The position numbers were made by a program, and so were the translations under genes. Of a stretch of 64,000 nt of DNA, positions 25,094 through 34,900 are shown piece after piece. Within the stretch, counting starts at the first letter, position 1; the number at the start of each line of letters is the position of its first letter. This DNA is from Clostridia bacterium (GTDB lineage: Bacteria; Bacillota; Clostridia; UMGS1840), in the NCBI GenBank assembly GCA_017468465.1, contig JAFUIN010000028.1, positions 36,158-100,157 on the forward strand, in the 5' to 3' direction. The notes under the pieces were generated by a model. It did not search any database and had not been told where the DNA came from. It worked only from the letters and a program-made list of their open reading frames with translations.

Positions 25094-25131
25094 AAAACAG
25101 CCGGATTTTGCAAAAAATCCGACTGTTTTTT
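25094..25131 (-). terminator. terminator downstream of the ydcZ-type transporter gene
   Basis: Inverted repeat AAAACAGCCGGATTTT / AAAATCCGACTGTTTT with one mismatch, 8 bases past the stop codon at 25139 on the minus strand. T-run TTTT follows on that strand. Confidence 0.8.
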
Positions 25132-25138
25132 GAGCAGT

Positions 25139-25579
25139 TCAGGCACCGCCTTGCTGCCACTTAAATAAAATGACGCCGCCTATCATCAATATCAGGCCTG
25201 CATATTTGTTCCATGTAAACGGAACCTGTTCACTGCCAAACCACCCAAAAGCATCAATAATTGCCGCAACCAACAGCTGGGATATCAAAATAATGGAGAT
25301 CGCCTGTGTGGGACTTAAATCCTTGATGGAAAGCATTACCGTAACGGTGATGACAATTCCCAAAACTCCACCCAGCCAATATAATTTGGGGGTGTTTGTA
25401 AGCTCTCGCAGGTTCCCCTTTCCAAACATAAACATTGCCAGAAGTCCCAAAAGAAATGCCGTTCCCTGAACTATGGTATTGGCTTCAAACAGCCCCACTT
25501 TTTGAGAAAGACGTGTGTTCCATACCCCTTGCACACTCATGCTGGCTCCCGCCAACACACTCATCAGAATTCCTATCAT
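25139..25579 (-). CDS. DMT-superfamily transporter, YdcZ/DUF606 family
   Basis: A 146-residue integral membrane protein with about five hydrophobic helices and the family hallmark GASMSVQGVWNTRL near the N-terminus, followed by ANTIVQGTAFLLG and SPTQAISIILISQLL. The substrate of these small half-size transporters is not known; they are often in inverted or tandem pairs, but only one copy is here. ATG at 25579 is chosen because GAGGTGA lies just upstream; the longer frame to 25807 runs through pflA and a terminator. It lies between two terminators and is probably monocistronic. Confidence 0.88.
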   Translation of the reverse strand: MIGILMSVLAGASMSVQGVWNTRLSQKVGLFEANTIVQGTAFLLGLLAMFMFGKGNLRELTNTPKLYWLGGVLGIVITVTVMLSIKDLSPTQAISIILISQLLVAAIIDAFGWFGSEQVPFTWNKYAGLILMIGGVILFKWQQGGA

Positions 25580-25625
25580 ATCGTTCACCTCACGGAAAGT
25601 ATTGCCAAATACATTGAAGAATATG

Positions 25626-25662
25626 CAAAAAAAGAATCTGCCGTTTCCCGACAGATTCTTTT
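25626..25662 (-). terminator. terminator of the pflB-pflA transcript
   Basis: Begins right after the pflA stop codon. Stem AAAAAAGAATCTG / CAGATTCTTTTTT with a short CGGGAAACGG loop, then a T-run on the minus strand. Confidence 0.88.
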
Positions 25663-25664
25663 TT

Positions 25665-26369
25665 CTACTCAACTTGAAAAATTTTCTTTGCCAATGCCAT
25701 TTCTTCCTCGGTAGGAACAGGAACATCATACAATTTGTAGGTGTAACCCAACTGTTCCCACTTGTATTCACCAAGCTTGTGAAAGGGCAACAATTCAATT
25801 TTTTCAATACAGCTATATGGTTTCAGATAAGCTGCTAATTTTTCCATCCGTTCCTGCACCAACGTATACCCCGGAACCAACACATGTCGAATCCAGACGG
25901 GCTTCCCGATTTCTTCGCAAAAATCCAGCGTGGCAAGATTATTGTGAATGGAATGTCCTGTCAACTCCGGATACAAGGCTTCATCCAGCGTTTTGATGTC
26001 CAATAAAAGCATATCCGCTTCTGCAATGATTGCACGGGAAATCTCCAATGGAATCGAACCTGCAGTGTCAATGGCAGTGTGCAAGCCCTGTTTTTTACAT
26101 TTGCGAATTAACGACAGCAAAAATGCAGGCTGCATTAACGGCTCTCCGCCCGAAAATGTAACGCCTCCGCGCTTGATAAAGTTTTTATACTCCAAAATAT
26201 CAGCAAGCACTTCGGTATCGCTCTTTTTTTTGCCTTCTTCCAATTTCCATGAATCCGGATTGTGGCAAAACAGACACTTCAGCGGACAACCCTGAAAAAA
26301 CACCACATAGCGCAGCCCCGGGCCGTCAACAGCTCCAAAGGTTTCTACTGAATGAATATATCCTTCCAT
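25665..26369 (-). CDS. pflA: pyruvate formate-lyase activating enzyme
   Basis: A 234-residue radical-SAM enzyme that installs the glycyl radical on PflB. It starts with GYIHSVETFGAVDGPGLRYVVF, the standard opening, and has the cluster motif CPLKCLFC (Cx3Cx2C) near residues 29-36, then the GGVTFSGGEPLMQP segment that contacts SAM. Length is normal. It lies 31 bases downstream of pflB in the same transcript and is followed by a strong terminator. The pair supports anaerobic, mixed-acid-type fermentation of pyruvate to acetyl-CoA and formate. Confidence 0.96.
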   Translation of the reverse strand: MEGYIHSVETFGAVDGPGLRYVVFFQGCPLKCLFCHNPDSWKLEEGKKKSDTEVLADILEYKNFIKRGGVTFSGGEPLMQPAFLLSLIRKCKKQGLHTAIDTAGSIPLEISRAIIAEADMLLLDIKTLDEALYPELTGHSIHNNLATLDFCEEIGKPVWIRHVLVPGYTLVQERMEKLAAYLKPYSCIEKIELLPFHKLGEYKWEQLGYTYKLYDVPVPTEEEMALAKKIFQVE

Positions 26370-26400
26370 TTACTTTTCCCTTTCGAACAACTAACCCCTA

Positions 26401-28614
26401 TTAGAAGCGGGTGTGGAATGTTCTGTTAATAACGTCTAACTGCTGTTCTCTTGTCAGCTTGATAAAGTTAACGGCATAGCCGGAAACACGAATGGTAAGC
26501 TGCGGATATTTTTCCGGATGGTCCATCGCATCCATAAGCACATCCTTATTGATGACGTTTACATTGATGTGATGACCGGTATCTCCAAAATAACCGTCTA
26601 ACAGCGAAACCAGATTTTCCACTTTTTCGTCCTCTGTTTTACCCAGTGCAGACGGAATAATAGAGAAGGTGTAGGAAATACCGTCTTCTGAATATTCATA
26701 GGGCAGTTTTGCAACTGATTTCATGGAAGCAATGCAGCCCTTGGAATCTCTGCCGTGCATGGGGTTTGCACCGGGTGCAAAGGGTTCACCGGCTTTTCTG
26801 CCGTCAGGAGTAGAACCAGTCTTTTTACCATATACAACGTTGGAGGTAATCGTCAAAATAGACATGGTAGGCTTGGAGTTACGGTAAGTGGTATGTCCGG
26901 AAAGCTTTTTCATGAAGTTTTCTACAACAGAAACTGCAATTTCATCTGCTTTGGGATCATTGTTACCATATTTGGGATAATCGCCTTCGATTTCAAAATC
27001 AACAGCAATGCCTTCTTCATTTCGGATGGGTTTTACTTTTGCATATTTAATTGCTGACAAGCTGTCTGCCACAACAGAAAGACCTGCCATACCGCAAGCA
27101 GAAGTTCTGATGATTTGTTCATCATGAAGCGCCATTTCCAATTTTTCGTAGCAATATTTATCGTGCATATAGTGAATAATATTCAAAGTGTTGATATAAA
27201 GCTCTGCCAACCAATCGCAGATTCCGTCAAATTTCTGAAGAACTTCCTCGTAATCCAGATATTCACCGGTAAGAGCACCCACCTTGGGACCAACCTGCTC
27301 GAAATATTTTTCATCTTTCCCGTCGTTGATTGCATAAAGCAACGCTTTCGCCAGGTTTGCTCTTGCACCGAAAAACTGCATCTGTTTTCCGATTTTCATA
27401 GCAGATACACAGCAAGCGATGCCGTAATCATCACCAAACAACGCTCTCATCAAATCATCATTTTCATACTGAATGGAAGAGGTGCGGATCGAAACTTTTG
27501 CACAGTAATTTTTGAATGCCTCGGGGAGATGTTCACTCCAGAGAACAGTCATGTTCGGCTCAGGTGCAGGACCTAAGTTGGTCAGTGTATGCAAAAATCT
27601 GTAAGACATTTTGGTAACCAAACTCTTGCCGTCAGACGCCATGCCGCCGATTGCTTCGGTAATCCATGTGGGGTCTCCGGAGAACAGCTCATCGTATGCA
27701 GGTGTTCTTAAGAACCGCACAATTCTGAGCTTCATAATGAAGTGGTCAACAAATTCCTGAATTTGTTCTTCGGTGAAGGTGCCTTCTTCCAAGTCTTTTT
27801 GTGCATAACAATCTAAGAACGTGGAAACTCTGCCCAAGGACATTGCCGCACCGTTTTGTTCTTTCACAGCACCCAGATATGCAAAATATACCCACTGAAT
27901 TGCTTCTTTTACGTTGGTTGCCGGACGGGAAATGTCGTAGCCGTAGCTTTCTGCCATCACCTTAAGCTCCTGCAAGGAACGAATCTGTTCGGAGATTTCT
28001 TCTCTCAAACGAATGTGAGGGCTGTCCATAATCATGGGGTTAATTTTTTTCTTTGCCAGCTGTTTCTGCTCGATTAAATAATCTACACCGTAAAGTGCTA
28101 CACGACGGTAGTCACCGATGATTCTTCCTCTGCCGTATGCATCGGGCAATCCGGTGATAATACCGGTATGACGTGCTTTTTTCATTTCGTCGGTATAAGC
28201 ATCAAATACACCGTCGTTGTGTGTTTTGCGATATTTGAACACTTTTGCAACTTCAGGATCCATCTTTTTACCGTATGCTTCCAGAGAATTGTGCACCAAA
28301 CGAATTCCGCCAAAGGGCATAATTGCTCTTTTTAAGGGTTCGTCTGTCTGAACGCCCACAATTTGCTCCAGCTCTTTGTCGATATAACCCGGTTTGTGAG
28401 AAGACACGGTAGAAATGGTTTTTTCATCAATATCATATACTCCGCCACGTTCTCTTTCCACTTTTAAGCGTTCGCAAACTTCTTCCCATAATGCAGTAGT
28501 ACGCTCGGTAGGAGTTTCCAGAAAACTTTCATCACCGGTGTATTCTGTATAATTGTTCAAGATAAAGTCTCTGACATTGATTTCGCCTTGCCAGATGCCA
28601 CCTTTGAATTCCAT
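26401..28614 (-). CDS. pflB: formate C-acetyltransferase (pyruvate formate-lyase)
   Basis: A 737-residue glycyl-radical enzyme that converts pyruvate and CoA to acetyl-CoA and formate. The catalytic pair CC is in [14 protein letters not shown] near residue 400, and the radical glycine is in [11 protein letters not shown] near residue 710, both intact. The N-terminus carries the usual [11 protein letters not shown] segment. GGGAGG precedes the ATG at good spacing. Oxygen would cleave the protein at the radical glycine, so the host is anaerobic. The transcript starts at the promoter 28752-28780 and includes a 130-base leader with a hairpin (CTGTGCA/TGCACAG) near 28712-28730. Confidence 0.97.
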   Translation of the reverse strand: MEFKGGIWQGEINVRDFILNNYTEYTGDESFLETPTERTTALWEEVCERLKVERERGGVYDIDEKTISTVSSHKPGYIDKELEQIVGVQTDEPLKRAIMPFGGIRLVHNSLEAYGKKMDPEVAKVFKYRKTHNDGVFDAYTDEMKKARHTGIITGLPDAYGRGRIIGDYRRVALYGVDYLIEQKQLAKKKINPMIMDSPHIRLREEISEQIRSLQELKVMAESYGYDISRPATNVKEAIQWVYFAYLGAVKEQNGAAMSLGRVSTFLDCYAQKDLEEGTFTEEQIQEFVDHFIMKLRIVRFLRTPAYDELFSGDPTWITEAIGGMASDGKSLVTKMSYRFLHTLTNLGPAPEPNMTVLWSEHLPEAFKNYCAKVSIRTSSIQYENDDLMRALFGDDYGIACCVSAMKIGKQMQFFGARANLAKALLYAINDGKDEKYFEQVGPKVGALTGEYLDYEEVLQKFDGICDWLAELYINTLNIIHYMHDKYCYEKLEMALHDEQIIRTSACGMAGLSVVADSLSAIKYAKVKPIRNEEGIAVDFEIEGDYPKYGNNDPKADEIAVSVVENFMKKLSGHTTYRNSKPTMSILTITSNVVYGKKTGSTPDGRKAGEPFAPGANPMHGRDSKGCIASMKSVAKLPYEYSEDGISYTFSIIPSALGKTEDEKVENLVSLLDGYFGDTGHHINVNVINKDVLMDAMDHPEKYPQLTIRVSGYAVNFIKLTREQQLDVINRTFHTRF

Positions 28615-28751
28615 AATGAATTTCCTCCCTTAATTTGCTGAACCTGTTCCCGACATTCTGCCAAGAACTTTTTTCTCGGTGAAAGGCAAGCTTCCACCTG
28701 TTTTTTTATGGGATCCTGTGCAACGAATGCACAGCGTCTCATTCTCTTAAC

Positions 28752-28780
28752 AGTATACATCATTTTTCAATCATTGTCAA
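28752..28780 (-). promoter_or_regulatory. promoter of pflB-pflA
   Basis: Minus strand -35 TTGACA (28775-28780) and -10 TATACT (28752-28757) with a 17-base spacer. The leader is about 130 bases and holds a 7-base-pair hairpin with a TTCGT loop near 28712-28730. I saw no Rex or CcpA operator that I would defend. Confidence 0.85.
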
Positions 28781-28811
28781 CCGAAGAAATGAACAACATT
28801 ACAAGTTTTTT

Positions 28812-29516
28812 TCAGCCTTTTTTAGCCGTTTTGAACAGATTTTTCCGTTTCATCTTTTTCTGGAAAAAAGTGACTCCGTTTTTATCAGCATACAAGCACA
28901 AAACTTCCTTCGGAGACGATACGCCTTTCTTTTTCAGATACTTCTTCACAAAATCCATGCTCTGTCCGGCGCGCTTCAAATTATCCTGAAAAATTTTTCC
29001 ATCAACGATGATTGCAAAATCCTGTGGACTCTCCTTCACCTGAATCCCTAAGTCCCGTCTGGTAACTCCGGCAGAATCATTGGTGGGAATAATGGTCAGC
29101 TGTCCGTTATTTTCAATAATTGCCATATAAACATCGGCAATGTTGATATTTTTCATCCGAAGCTCCTCGTTTAATTCTGTAATGGTTAAACGGTTTTTCA
29201 AAAGCTCCTTTTCATAAACTGTTCCGTTTTCAATAATCACCGTGGGTCTGCCCTGAGTCAAAACCATAAAAAACGGCCACTTGATAGAAAGATAAGAGTA
29301 AATAAATTCCATCACAACCAACACAAAAATCCCGATCACAGAATGCCAAAGAGAAACACTGGGGTCACCAATAGGAGCAGCAGCCACCTCTGATATTAAA
29401 AATGCTACAATCACCTCTGAAGTAGAAAGCTCACCTACCTGACGCTTCCCCATACAGCGCATGGCAATATTGACAACCACATACACAAGTGCAGTTTTTC
29501 CAACAACGAAAAGCAA
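28812..29516 (-). CDS. DUF421-family membrane protein (YetF-like)
   Basis: A 234-residue protein with three N-terminal transmembrane helices (about residues 1-80) and the characteristic segments NIAMRCMGKRQVGEL, TSEVIVAFLISE and a soluble C-terminal domain in two repeats (GRPTVIIENG and ESPQDFAIIVDG). DUF421 proteins in Bacillus and Clostridia are often sporulation- or stress-linked and one member affects spore germination; the biochemical role is unknown. It ends 32 bases before the pflB promoter, with no clear terminator. The start at 29516 has a clean divergent arrangement with the SLH gene. Confidence 0.88.
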   Translation of the reverse strand: MLFVVGKTALVYVVVNIAMRCMGKRQVGELSTSEVIVAFLISEVAAAPIGDPSVSLWHSVIGIFVLVVMEFIYSYLSIKWPFFMVLTQGRPTVIIENGTVYEKELLKNRLTITELNEELRMKNINIADVYMAIIENNGQLTIIPTNDSAGVTRRDLGIQVKESPQDFAIIVDGKIFQDNLKRAGQSMDFVKKYLKKKGVSSPKEVLCLYADKNGVTFFQKKMKRKNLFKTAKKG

Positions 29517-29549
29517 TCAGAATCCCCCTTTGGAATTTTTTATTTATTA

Positions 29550-29579
29550 TTGACAAACGATTACACTTTTAGTTATAAT
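29550..29579 (+). promoter_or_regulatory. promoter of the SLH protein / glmM transcript
   Basis: -35 TTGACA (29550-29555) and -10 TATAAT (29574-29579) with an 18-base spacer, about 75 bases before the start at 29654. The leader is A/T-rich and unstructured. Confidence 0.88.
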
Positions 29580-29653
29580 AAGAGAGTGTTTTATGAAACT
29601 TTTTACATTTTTTAACGTCAAAAAGGTGTAAAATCAAAATGGAGGTTTCCTTT

Positions 29654-30886
29654 ATGAAAAAATTTATCGCTTACATAGTTTGTATTCTTCTCGTTTTCGG
29701 GAATGTGTTACAGGTGTTTGCATATTCTGATATTACCGAAAACTACAGCTGGGCAAAAGAAGCCATCGAAGCATTAACCGAAAAAAACACCATAAACGGC
29801 TATCCGGACGGCTCTTTTCTGCCGGAAAATTACGTTTCACGTGCCGAGCTTACCAAAATGGTCTGCAGCTTGTTCGGAAACGGTGAAGATATCACCTATC
29901 CCGATGTAAAAAGCGACCAATGGTATTACAATTTTGTATCCAAAAGCGGAGGATACTTTATTACAGACGGCAATTTTAATCCCGATACCTATGCTACCCG
30001 TGAGGAAGTTTCTTATGCCGTTTTTTCCGCGCTGAAAACCGGCAACATCCCTATGGACAGAATGATTTCATTCCGTGACCAAGCTGACATCGACGACTCT
30101 TATCTGGAAGCTGTCAAAGCCCTCAGCAAATACGGCATTATTACCGGTTATCCAGATGACACCTTCCGCCCGTCGGAAAACATTACCCGTGCAGAAACTG
30201 CTGCTGTATTGTATCGGGCATTGCAATGGAAAAACACACCTCCCGCAGAAGATGTTACCCCTGAAAACAAGGAAGAAACCGAGGAAGAAAACAACCCGGA
30301 AGAAAAAGTGGAATCTGAAAAATCAGACCTTCCTCCGTACACCTACTTTTTTCTGGTAAGCAAGGTGTCTGACGTTGTTGACGAAAACGGAGATATTGTG
30401 CAAAAAGTAATTGGCTATGCAAACGGCAAACAGGAAGAACTGCTGATAAACGACAAAGTCACCATGCAGTACCGTAACCAATCTACAAACACAAACATCA
30501 AAGCCGGAGATGTGATTGCCTTTATGCGCGACTATTTTGGCACCATCCGCACAGTAAATATTTGCATAAATATGAAAGATTTACCTCGCGGTGCAGAAAT
30601 AGTTCAGTACAAAATTGGCAATACTGATAAAAGACAGATTCTTTACGGCAGAGTGGAGAAAATCTACAAAGACAAGGCAATAGAACTGACTTTCCAGTCA
30701 ACATATTATCATGATCAGAACGTCTATAATCTGGATACAATCCCCTCTGTATATCTTTGGAAAAACAACAAAGCAACACTGTCCGATTTTTCTGAAATTA
30801 TGGACAGCACATACGAACCCGGCGATATCGTACTCGCTCATTGCTATGACGAGGCGATTTCGGAAATTATCATCATAAAGGAGTAG
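29654..30886 (+). CDS. S-layer homology domain protein with unknown C-terminal domain
   Basis: A 410-residue secreted protein. The signal peptide is about 24 residues and ends at VFA. Three SLH domains follow (about 25-75, 80-130, 135-190), with the typical YPDGSF-P, YPDV and GYPDDTFRPSENITRAE patterns; these bind pyruvylated wall polymer. A Glu-rich linker at about 200-225 leads to a beta-rich C-terminal domain that I do not recognise. GGAGG precedes ATG 29654, so the longer frame from 29639 is rejected. It lies 8 bases before glmM in one transcript, which suggests cell-wall biology. The linker is unusually acidic. Confidence 0.9.
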   Translation: MKKFIAYIVCILLVFGNVLQVFAYSDITENYSWAKEAIEALTEKNTINGYPDGSFLPENYVSRAELTKMVCSLFGNGEDITYPDVKSDQWYYNFVSKSGGYFITDGNFNPDTYATREEVSYAVFSALKTGNIPMDRMISFRDQADIDDSYLEAVKALSKYGIITGYPDDTFRPSENITRAETAAVLYRALQWKNTPPAEDVTPENKEETEEENNPEEKVESEKSDLPPYTYFFLVSKVSDVVDENGDIVQKVIGYANGKQEELLINDKVTMQYRNQSTNTNIKAGDVIAFMRDYFGTIRTVNICINMKDLPRGAEIVQYKIGNTDKRQILYGRVEKIYKDKAIELTFQSTYYHDQNVYNLDTIPSVYLWKNNKATLSDFSEIMDSTYEPGDIVLAHCYDEAISEIIIIKE

Positions 30887-30894
30887 GTATTTCT

Positions 30895-32241
30895 ATGGCG
30901 AGACTGTTCGGCACAGACGGCATACGAGGAATCGCAAATGAAGAACTCACCCCCACTTTAGCTTATCTGGTTGGCAAAGCTGCTACGTTTGTACTGTCAA
31001 AAGAACAATCTGTTCAACCGTTATTTTTCATTGCTAAGGACCCTCGTGTTTCCGGCGATATGCTTCAGTCAGCAATTACCGCAGGAATTTTATCTCAAGG
31101 CGGAAGCGTGATACCGGCAGGCGTTCTGCCCACCCCGGCAGTGGCTCATTTACTACGCTCCTACCATGCTACCGCCGGAATTATGATTTCTGCTTCCCAT
31201 AATCCGATGGAATATAACGGCATCAAAATTTTTGATGCAAAAGGATTTAAGCTGCCGGATGAAACAGAGGACGAAATTGAAAAAATTGTTCGGAATCCGG
31301 AAACTTTGCCCAATGTGACGCCGGATGCAATCGGAACAATTTTCCCTGCAAAAAATGCAGAACGAGACTATATCAACTTTTTGAAATCAACCGTCAACTG
31401 CAATTTTAAGGGCTTAAAAATTGCCCTTGACTGTGCAAACGGAGCAACATCTTCCGTTGCGGAATCGGTTTTTTCCGAGTTGGGAGCAACAATATTTCCC
31501 GTTTCCAACCAACCAGACGGAAAAAATATTAACCAAAATTGCGGCTCCACCCATCCGGAACACATCTGTCATTACACAGTAAAATGCGGCTGTGATGTGG
31601 GCATTTCCTTTGACGGCGACGGTGACAGAGTTCTCTTTTCCGACGAATTAGGAAACACGGTAGACGGTGACCAGATTCTTGCAATTTTATCAAAAAATAT
31701 GCAAAAAAACGGCACTCTTCAGAAAAACACAGCAGTAAGCACCGTAATGAGCAATTTCGGATTAACCCTGTTTGGAGAAGCAAACAACATCAACATTGTG
31801 CAAGCCAATGTGGGTGACCGGTACGTGTTGGAAAAAATGCTGAAAAACGGTTATAATCTGGGTGGTGAGCAATCAGGGCATATCATTATTTCAGACCACA
31901 ACACCACCGGTGACGGCATTCTTACCGCCTTAAAAACCGTTGAGATTATGGTTAGCGAAAACAAAAAAATGTCTGAACTGTCCAAGGTGTTTGACAAACT
32001 GCCCCAGGTGCTTGTCAATGCCAGAGTACAAAACAAAAACAAGGATTTGGTTCTGAAAGACGAAGCTATTTTGGAACTGGTAGAAAACGTCTCTATCCGG
32101 CTGTTCAAAAAAGGCAGAGCGTTGGTTCGCCCCTCCGGAACAGAGCCTTTGTTCCACGTGATGATTGAGGGAGAAAACCTTGCCCAAATTCAGCAATATG
32201 CCGATGAAATTGCACAAAAAATTGAAGAAAAATACAGCTGA
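30895..32241 (+). CDS. glmM: phosphoglucosamine mutase
   Basis: GlmM converts glucosamine 6-phosphate to glucosamine 1-phosphate for UDP-GlcNAc and peptidoglycan synthesis. The 448-residue protein starts LFGTDGIRG, has the phosphoserine loop ISASHNPMEYNG with Ser101, the metal-binding SFDGDGDRV loop and the sugar-binding GGEQSGH motif, then the phosphate loop RPSGTEPL near the end. All catalytic motifs are intact, unlike the mutase-like domain at 40-41 kb. AAAGGAG lies upstream of the ATG. A terminator follows at 32249. Confidence 0.97.
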   Translation: MARLFGTDGIRGIANEELTPTLAYLVGKAATFVLSKEQSVQPLFFIAKDPRVSGDMLQSAITAGILSQGGSVIPAGVLPTPAVAHLLRSYHATAGIMISASHNPMEYNGIKIFDAKGFKLPDETEDEIEKIVRNPETLPNVTPDAIGTIFPAKNAERDYINFLKSTVNCNFKGLKIALDCANGATSSVAESVFSELGATIFPVSNQPDGKNINQNCGSTHPEHICHYTVKCGCDVGISFDGDGDRVLFSDELGNTVDGDQILAILSKNMQKNGTLQKNTAVSTVMSNFGLTLFGEANNINIVQANVGDRYVLEKMLKNGYNLGGEQSGHIIISDHNTTGDGILTALKTVEIMVSENKKMSELSKVFDKLPQVLVNARVQNKNKDLVLKDEAILELVENVSIRLFKKGRALVRPSGTEPLFHVMIEGENLAQIQQYADEIAQKIEEKYS

Positions 32242-32248
32242 TACCACG

Positions 32249-32290
32249 GAGCTGTCGCAAAATGAATGCCATTTTGAGACAGCTCTTTTT
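32249..32290 (+). terminator. terminator after glmM
   Basis: Stem GAGCTGTC / GACAGCTC, extended inside by AAAATG/CATTTT pairing, followed by a T-run. Confidence 0.87.
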
Positions 32291-32343
32291 CGTTGAATAA
32301 ACATTTACACACCAAAACAATGCCGGTGAAATAAAGTTTTTCA

Positions 32344-32373
32344 TTGACTTTTTATTTCTTGTTATGATATACT
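32344..32373 (+). promoter_or_regulatory. promoter of the CopZ-like gene and methyltransferase
   Basis: -35 TTGACT (32344-32349) and -10 TATACT (32368-32373) with an 18-base spacer, 30 bases before the start at 32404. AAAGGAG lies just upstream of the ATG. No CsoR or CopY operator was recognised. Confidence 0.8.
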
Positions 32374-32403
32374 ATAGAAAATATCAAAAAGGAGACACCC
32401 ATT

Positions 32404-32604
32404 ATGGAAAAGAAGATAAAAATAGAAGGCATGAGCTGTGCTCACTGTTCTATGAGAGTGGAAAAAGCTTTGAATGCCATTGACGGAATCAGTGCCAGCG
32501 TAAATCTGGAAGAAAACACTGCCACTCTTACCTTAACCAAAGAAGTATCGGATACCATCATCAAAGAAGCTGTGGAAGATGCCGGCTTCACTCTGGTAGA
32601 CTAA
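32404..32604 (+). CDS. heavy-metal-associated domain protein (CopZ-like)
   Basis: A 66-residue single HMA domain with the metal-binding motif GMSCAHC (Cys12 and Cys15) and the fold pattern of copper chaperones. It would carry Cu(I) to a copper ATPase, but no such ATPase is in the window, so the partner is elsewhere or the metal is different. Its stop overlaps the ATG of the next gene (TAATG), so the methyltransferase is translated by coupling. Confidence 0.9.
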   Translation: MEKKIKIEGMSCAHCSMRVEKALNAIDGISASVNLEENTATLTLTKEVSDTIIKEAVEDAGFTLVD

Positions 32605-33731
32605 TGGTGATGGAGCTTATTATCACCACCCTGTTCGGAATGGAAGCGCTGGTCGCCAAGGAAGTCAGAAAGCTGGGCTACGAAGTCACCGAGGTAACCG
32701 ACGGAAGAGTTACTTTTTTAGGGGATTACACCGCCATTGCACGTTGCAATTTGTGGATACGGTGCGGCGAACGACTTCTCATTAAAATGGGAGAAGCCAC
32801 TGTTACCACCTTTGACGAACTGTTTGAATTTACCAAACATCTCCCCTGGGAAGATTGGATTGAAAAAGAAGATGCCTTTCCCGTAAAAGGCTATTCCCTA
32901 AAATCAAAGCTGTTCAGTGTGCCCGGGTGCCAATCGGTAATCAAAAAAGCCGTTGTCAGTGCCCTGGAAGAATCCTATGGACAAAAATGGTTTCCAGAAT
33001 CCGGCACACTTTATCAAATTGAATTCAGCTTAATTAAAGATAAGCTGACGCTGATGATAGACACCTCCGGTCAACCGCTTCACAAGCGTGGCTACCGAAA
33101 AAACTCTAACCGTGCGCCCTTAAAAGAAACCATCGCTGCTGCCATTGTAACCCTGACGCATTTTCGCTACGATGGTGTATTTGCAGACCCTTTCTGCGGT
33201 TCGGGTACCATCCCCATTGAAGCGGGATTGATTGCAAAAAACATTGCTCCCGGCATCCATCGGGATTTTTCTGCAATGCAATTTGCTCAAATTCCGAAAA
33301 AAGTATGGAAAGACGCCAAAGAAGAAGCAAAAAGCCTGATTCGCGAAGACTCAAAATTAAAAATACTGGCATCCGATATTGACCCGGAAGCCATTCGCCT
33401 GACCACGCATAATGCCAAGGTTGCAGGCGTTTCCAATCTAATGGAAATTTCTGAAAAGCCGGTGGCGGAATTCTTCCCAAAAAACCCTGTCGGTACCATC
33501 TGCTGCAACCCTCCCTACGGAGAGCGATTGCTGGATGAAAAAGCCTGTCGCATTTTATATAAGGAAATGGGACAGCATTTCAGAAAGGACTTACCCGGCT
33601 GGTCTGTATTCGTCCTTACGCCGGAAGAAAAATTTGAAGATTGCTACGGCAAATTCTGTGACAAAAAGCGGAAACTCTATAACGGCATGATAAAATGTAA
33701 TCTGTTCCAATATTTTGGAGAGAAAAACTAA
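32604..33731 (+). CDS. THUMP-domain class I SAM-dependent RNA methyltransferase (RlmL/YpsC family)
   Basis: A 375-residue protein. Residues 1-160 form a THUMP domain for RNA binding, then an Rossmann methyltransferase domain begins with FADPFCGSGTIPIEA (about residue 195) and has the catalytic CCNPPYGERL motif near residue 305. Relatives make N2-methylguanine in 23S rRNA (RlmL-type). The target here is not known. Pairing with a copper chaperone gene through a TAATG overlap is functionally unexplained. A terminator follows. Confidence 0.93.
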   Translation: MVMELIITTLFGMEALVAKEVRKLGYEVTEVTDGRVTFLGDYTAIARCNLWIRCGERLLIKMGEATVTTFDELFEFTKHLPWEDWIEKEDAFPVKGYSLKSKLFSVPGCQSVIKKAVVSALEESYGQKWFPESGTLYQIEFSLIKDKLTLMIDTSGQPLHKRGYRKNSNRAPLKETIAAAIVTLTHFRYDGVFADPFCGSGTIPIEAGLIAKNIAPGIHRDFSAMQFAQIPKKVWKDAKEEAKSLIREDSKLKILASDIDPEAIRLTTHNAKVAGVSNLMEISEKPVAEFFPKNPVGTICCNPPYGERLLDEKACRILYKEMGQHFRKDLPGWSVFVLTPEEKFEDCYGKFCDKKRKLYNGMIKCNLFQYFGEKN

Positions 33732-33740
33732 AAAATACAC

Positions 33741-33778
33741 AAAAAAGGTGGATTTCAAATAAGAAATCCACCTTTTTT
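33741..33778. terminator. bidirectional terminator (methyltransferase / AI-2E transporter)
   Basis: Perfect stem AAAAAAGGTGGATTTC / GAAATCCACCTTTTTT with a 6-base loop. It can end both convergent transcripts. Confidence 0.93.
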
Positions 33779-33787
33779 ACAGATTGT

Positions 33788-34888
33788 TCAAAGGGACTGA
33801 CAACGATTCTGTTTTGCCTCTTCCATTTCTACAAACAAGAATCTTGCCACCGCCACCAGCGGAACACCCACAATCATTCCCAGAACACCCCAAAGCTCAC
33901 CGAATACCACCACCGAGAACACCACCCAAAAGGGAGTAATGCCAACGGAATTGCTGATAATGCGAGGCTGAATGATGTGGGAATCCAACTGTCCCAGTAT
34001 AATCTGAAATACCAAAATCCATATCGCCTTTACCGGCCCTACCGATAAGAAACATACCACAAATATCAATCCAGCGGCAAAAATAGGACCTACAAAAGGA
34101 ATCAGATTGCAAATGCCTATAACAGTTCCAAATAAAAAGGCATAAGGCACACGGAAAAAATAGAAAAACGGCACTGCAATCAATCCAACCACAATGGCGT
34201 CCAAGCCCAAACCTGCAAAATATGAATAAAACAGATTGGAAGCCTTGGTAAAATATGAAATCACTTGATTTTGTCTGGATTCTTTCACCAATAGGCGAAT
34301 CAGACGTTTCAATACACTAATGAGCATTTCCCGTTCCAAAAGCATATACACCGAGACCACAATGCCCACAAAGATATCCACCACAGAGCTTGCAAAGCCG
34401 GAAAGATAGCCCATATATTTGCTGAAAGAGTCGGCCGAAAGCACGCTCTCCAGCATCGTTTTCATCCGTTCCAGAAGCTCAAACTCTGTCACAATCTTAT
34501 ATTCTTCCAAAAGGTGCACAGCCCGATTATAGTAATAGGGAAACTCCAGCACCAACTGTTCTATATTGCGATATACTGCCGGCCAGATAACCTTGGCAAT
34601 CAAAAACAAAATGCCCGCAAGCAGCAAATATACCGCCGCAATGCCCAACCCTCTGGAGCATTTCCGGACCAGCTTGTTTTTTTGAGTCTGAAGCTTTTTT
34701 TCCAGAAAATGAGACGGCTTATAAAGCACAAATGCCAGAAGCCCACCCACAAGAAACGGGCGCACCAATTCAATCAGCTTCCCGAAAACACCGTAGAATC
34801 CGCTGACATTATTTAACAGCTTGTTAACCAGAATCAAGCCTACACCAACTGCAAATATTTTGAGCCACACGCTCTGAAACCGTTTCAA
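33788..34888 (-). CDS. AI-2E-family transporter
   Basis: A 366-residue polytopic protein of the TqsA/YdiK/YhhQ-type AI-2E family with about seven or eight transmembrane helices, the PFLVGGLLAFVL segment early and the hallmark GTVIGICNLIPFVGPIFA near residue 270. Members are proposed exporters or channels and have been linked to Na+/H+ exchange or autoinducer-2 export. No substrate is suggested by context: neighbours are an SDR enzyme (13 bases upstream) and a convergent methyltransferase. Confidence 0.9.
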   Translation of the reverse strand: MKRFQSVWLKIFAVGVGLILVNKLLNNVSGFYGVFGKLIELVRPFLVGGLLAFVLYKPSHFLEKKLQTQKNKLVRKCSRGLGIAAVYLLLAGILFLIAKVIWPAVYRNIEQLVLEFPYYYNRAVHLLEEYKIVTEFELLERMKTMLESVLSADSFSKYMGYLSGFASSVVDIFVGIVVSVYMLLEREMLISVLKRLIRLLVKESRQNQVISYFTKASNLFYSYFAGLGLDAIVVGLIAVPFFYFFRVPYAFLFGTVIGICNLIPFVGPIFAAGLIFVVCFLSVGPVKAIWILVFQIILGQLDSHIIQPRIISNSVGITPFWVVFSVVVFGELWGVLGMIVGVPLVAVARFLFVEMEEAKQNRCQSL

Positions 34889-34900
34889 TTATAATCCTCC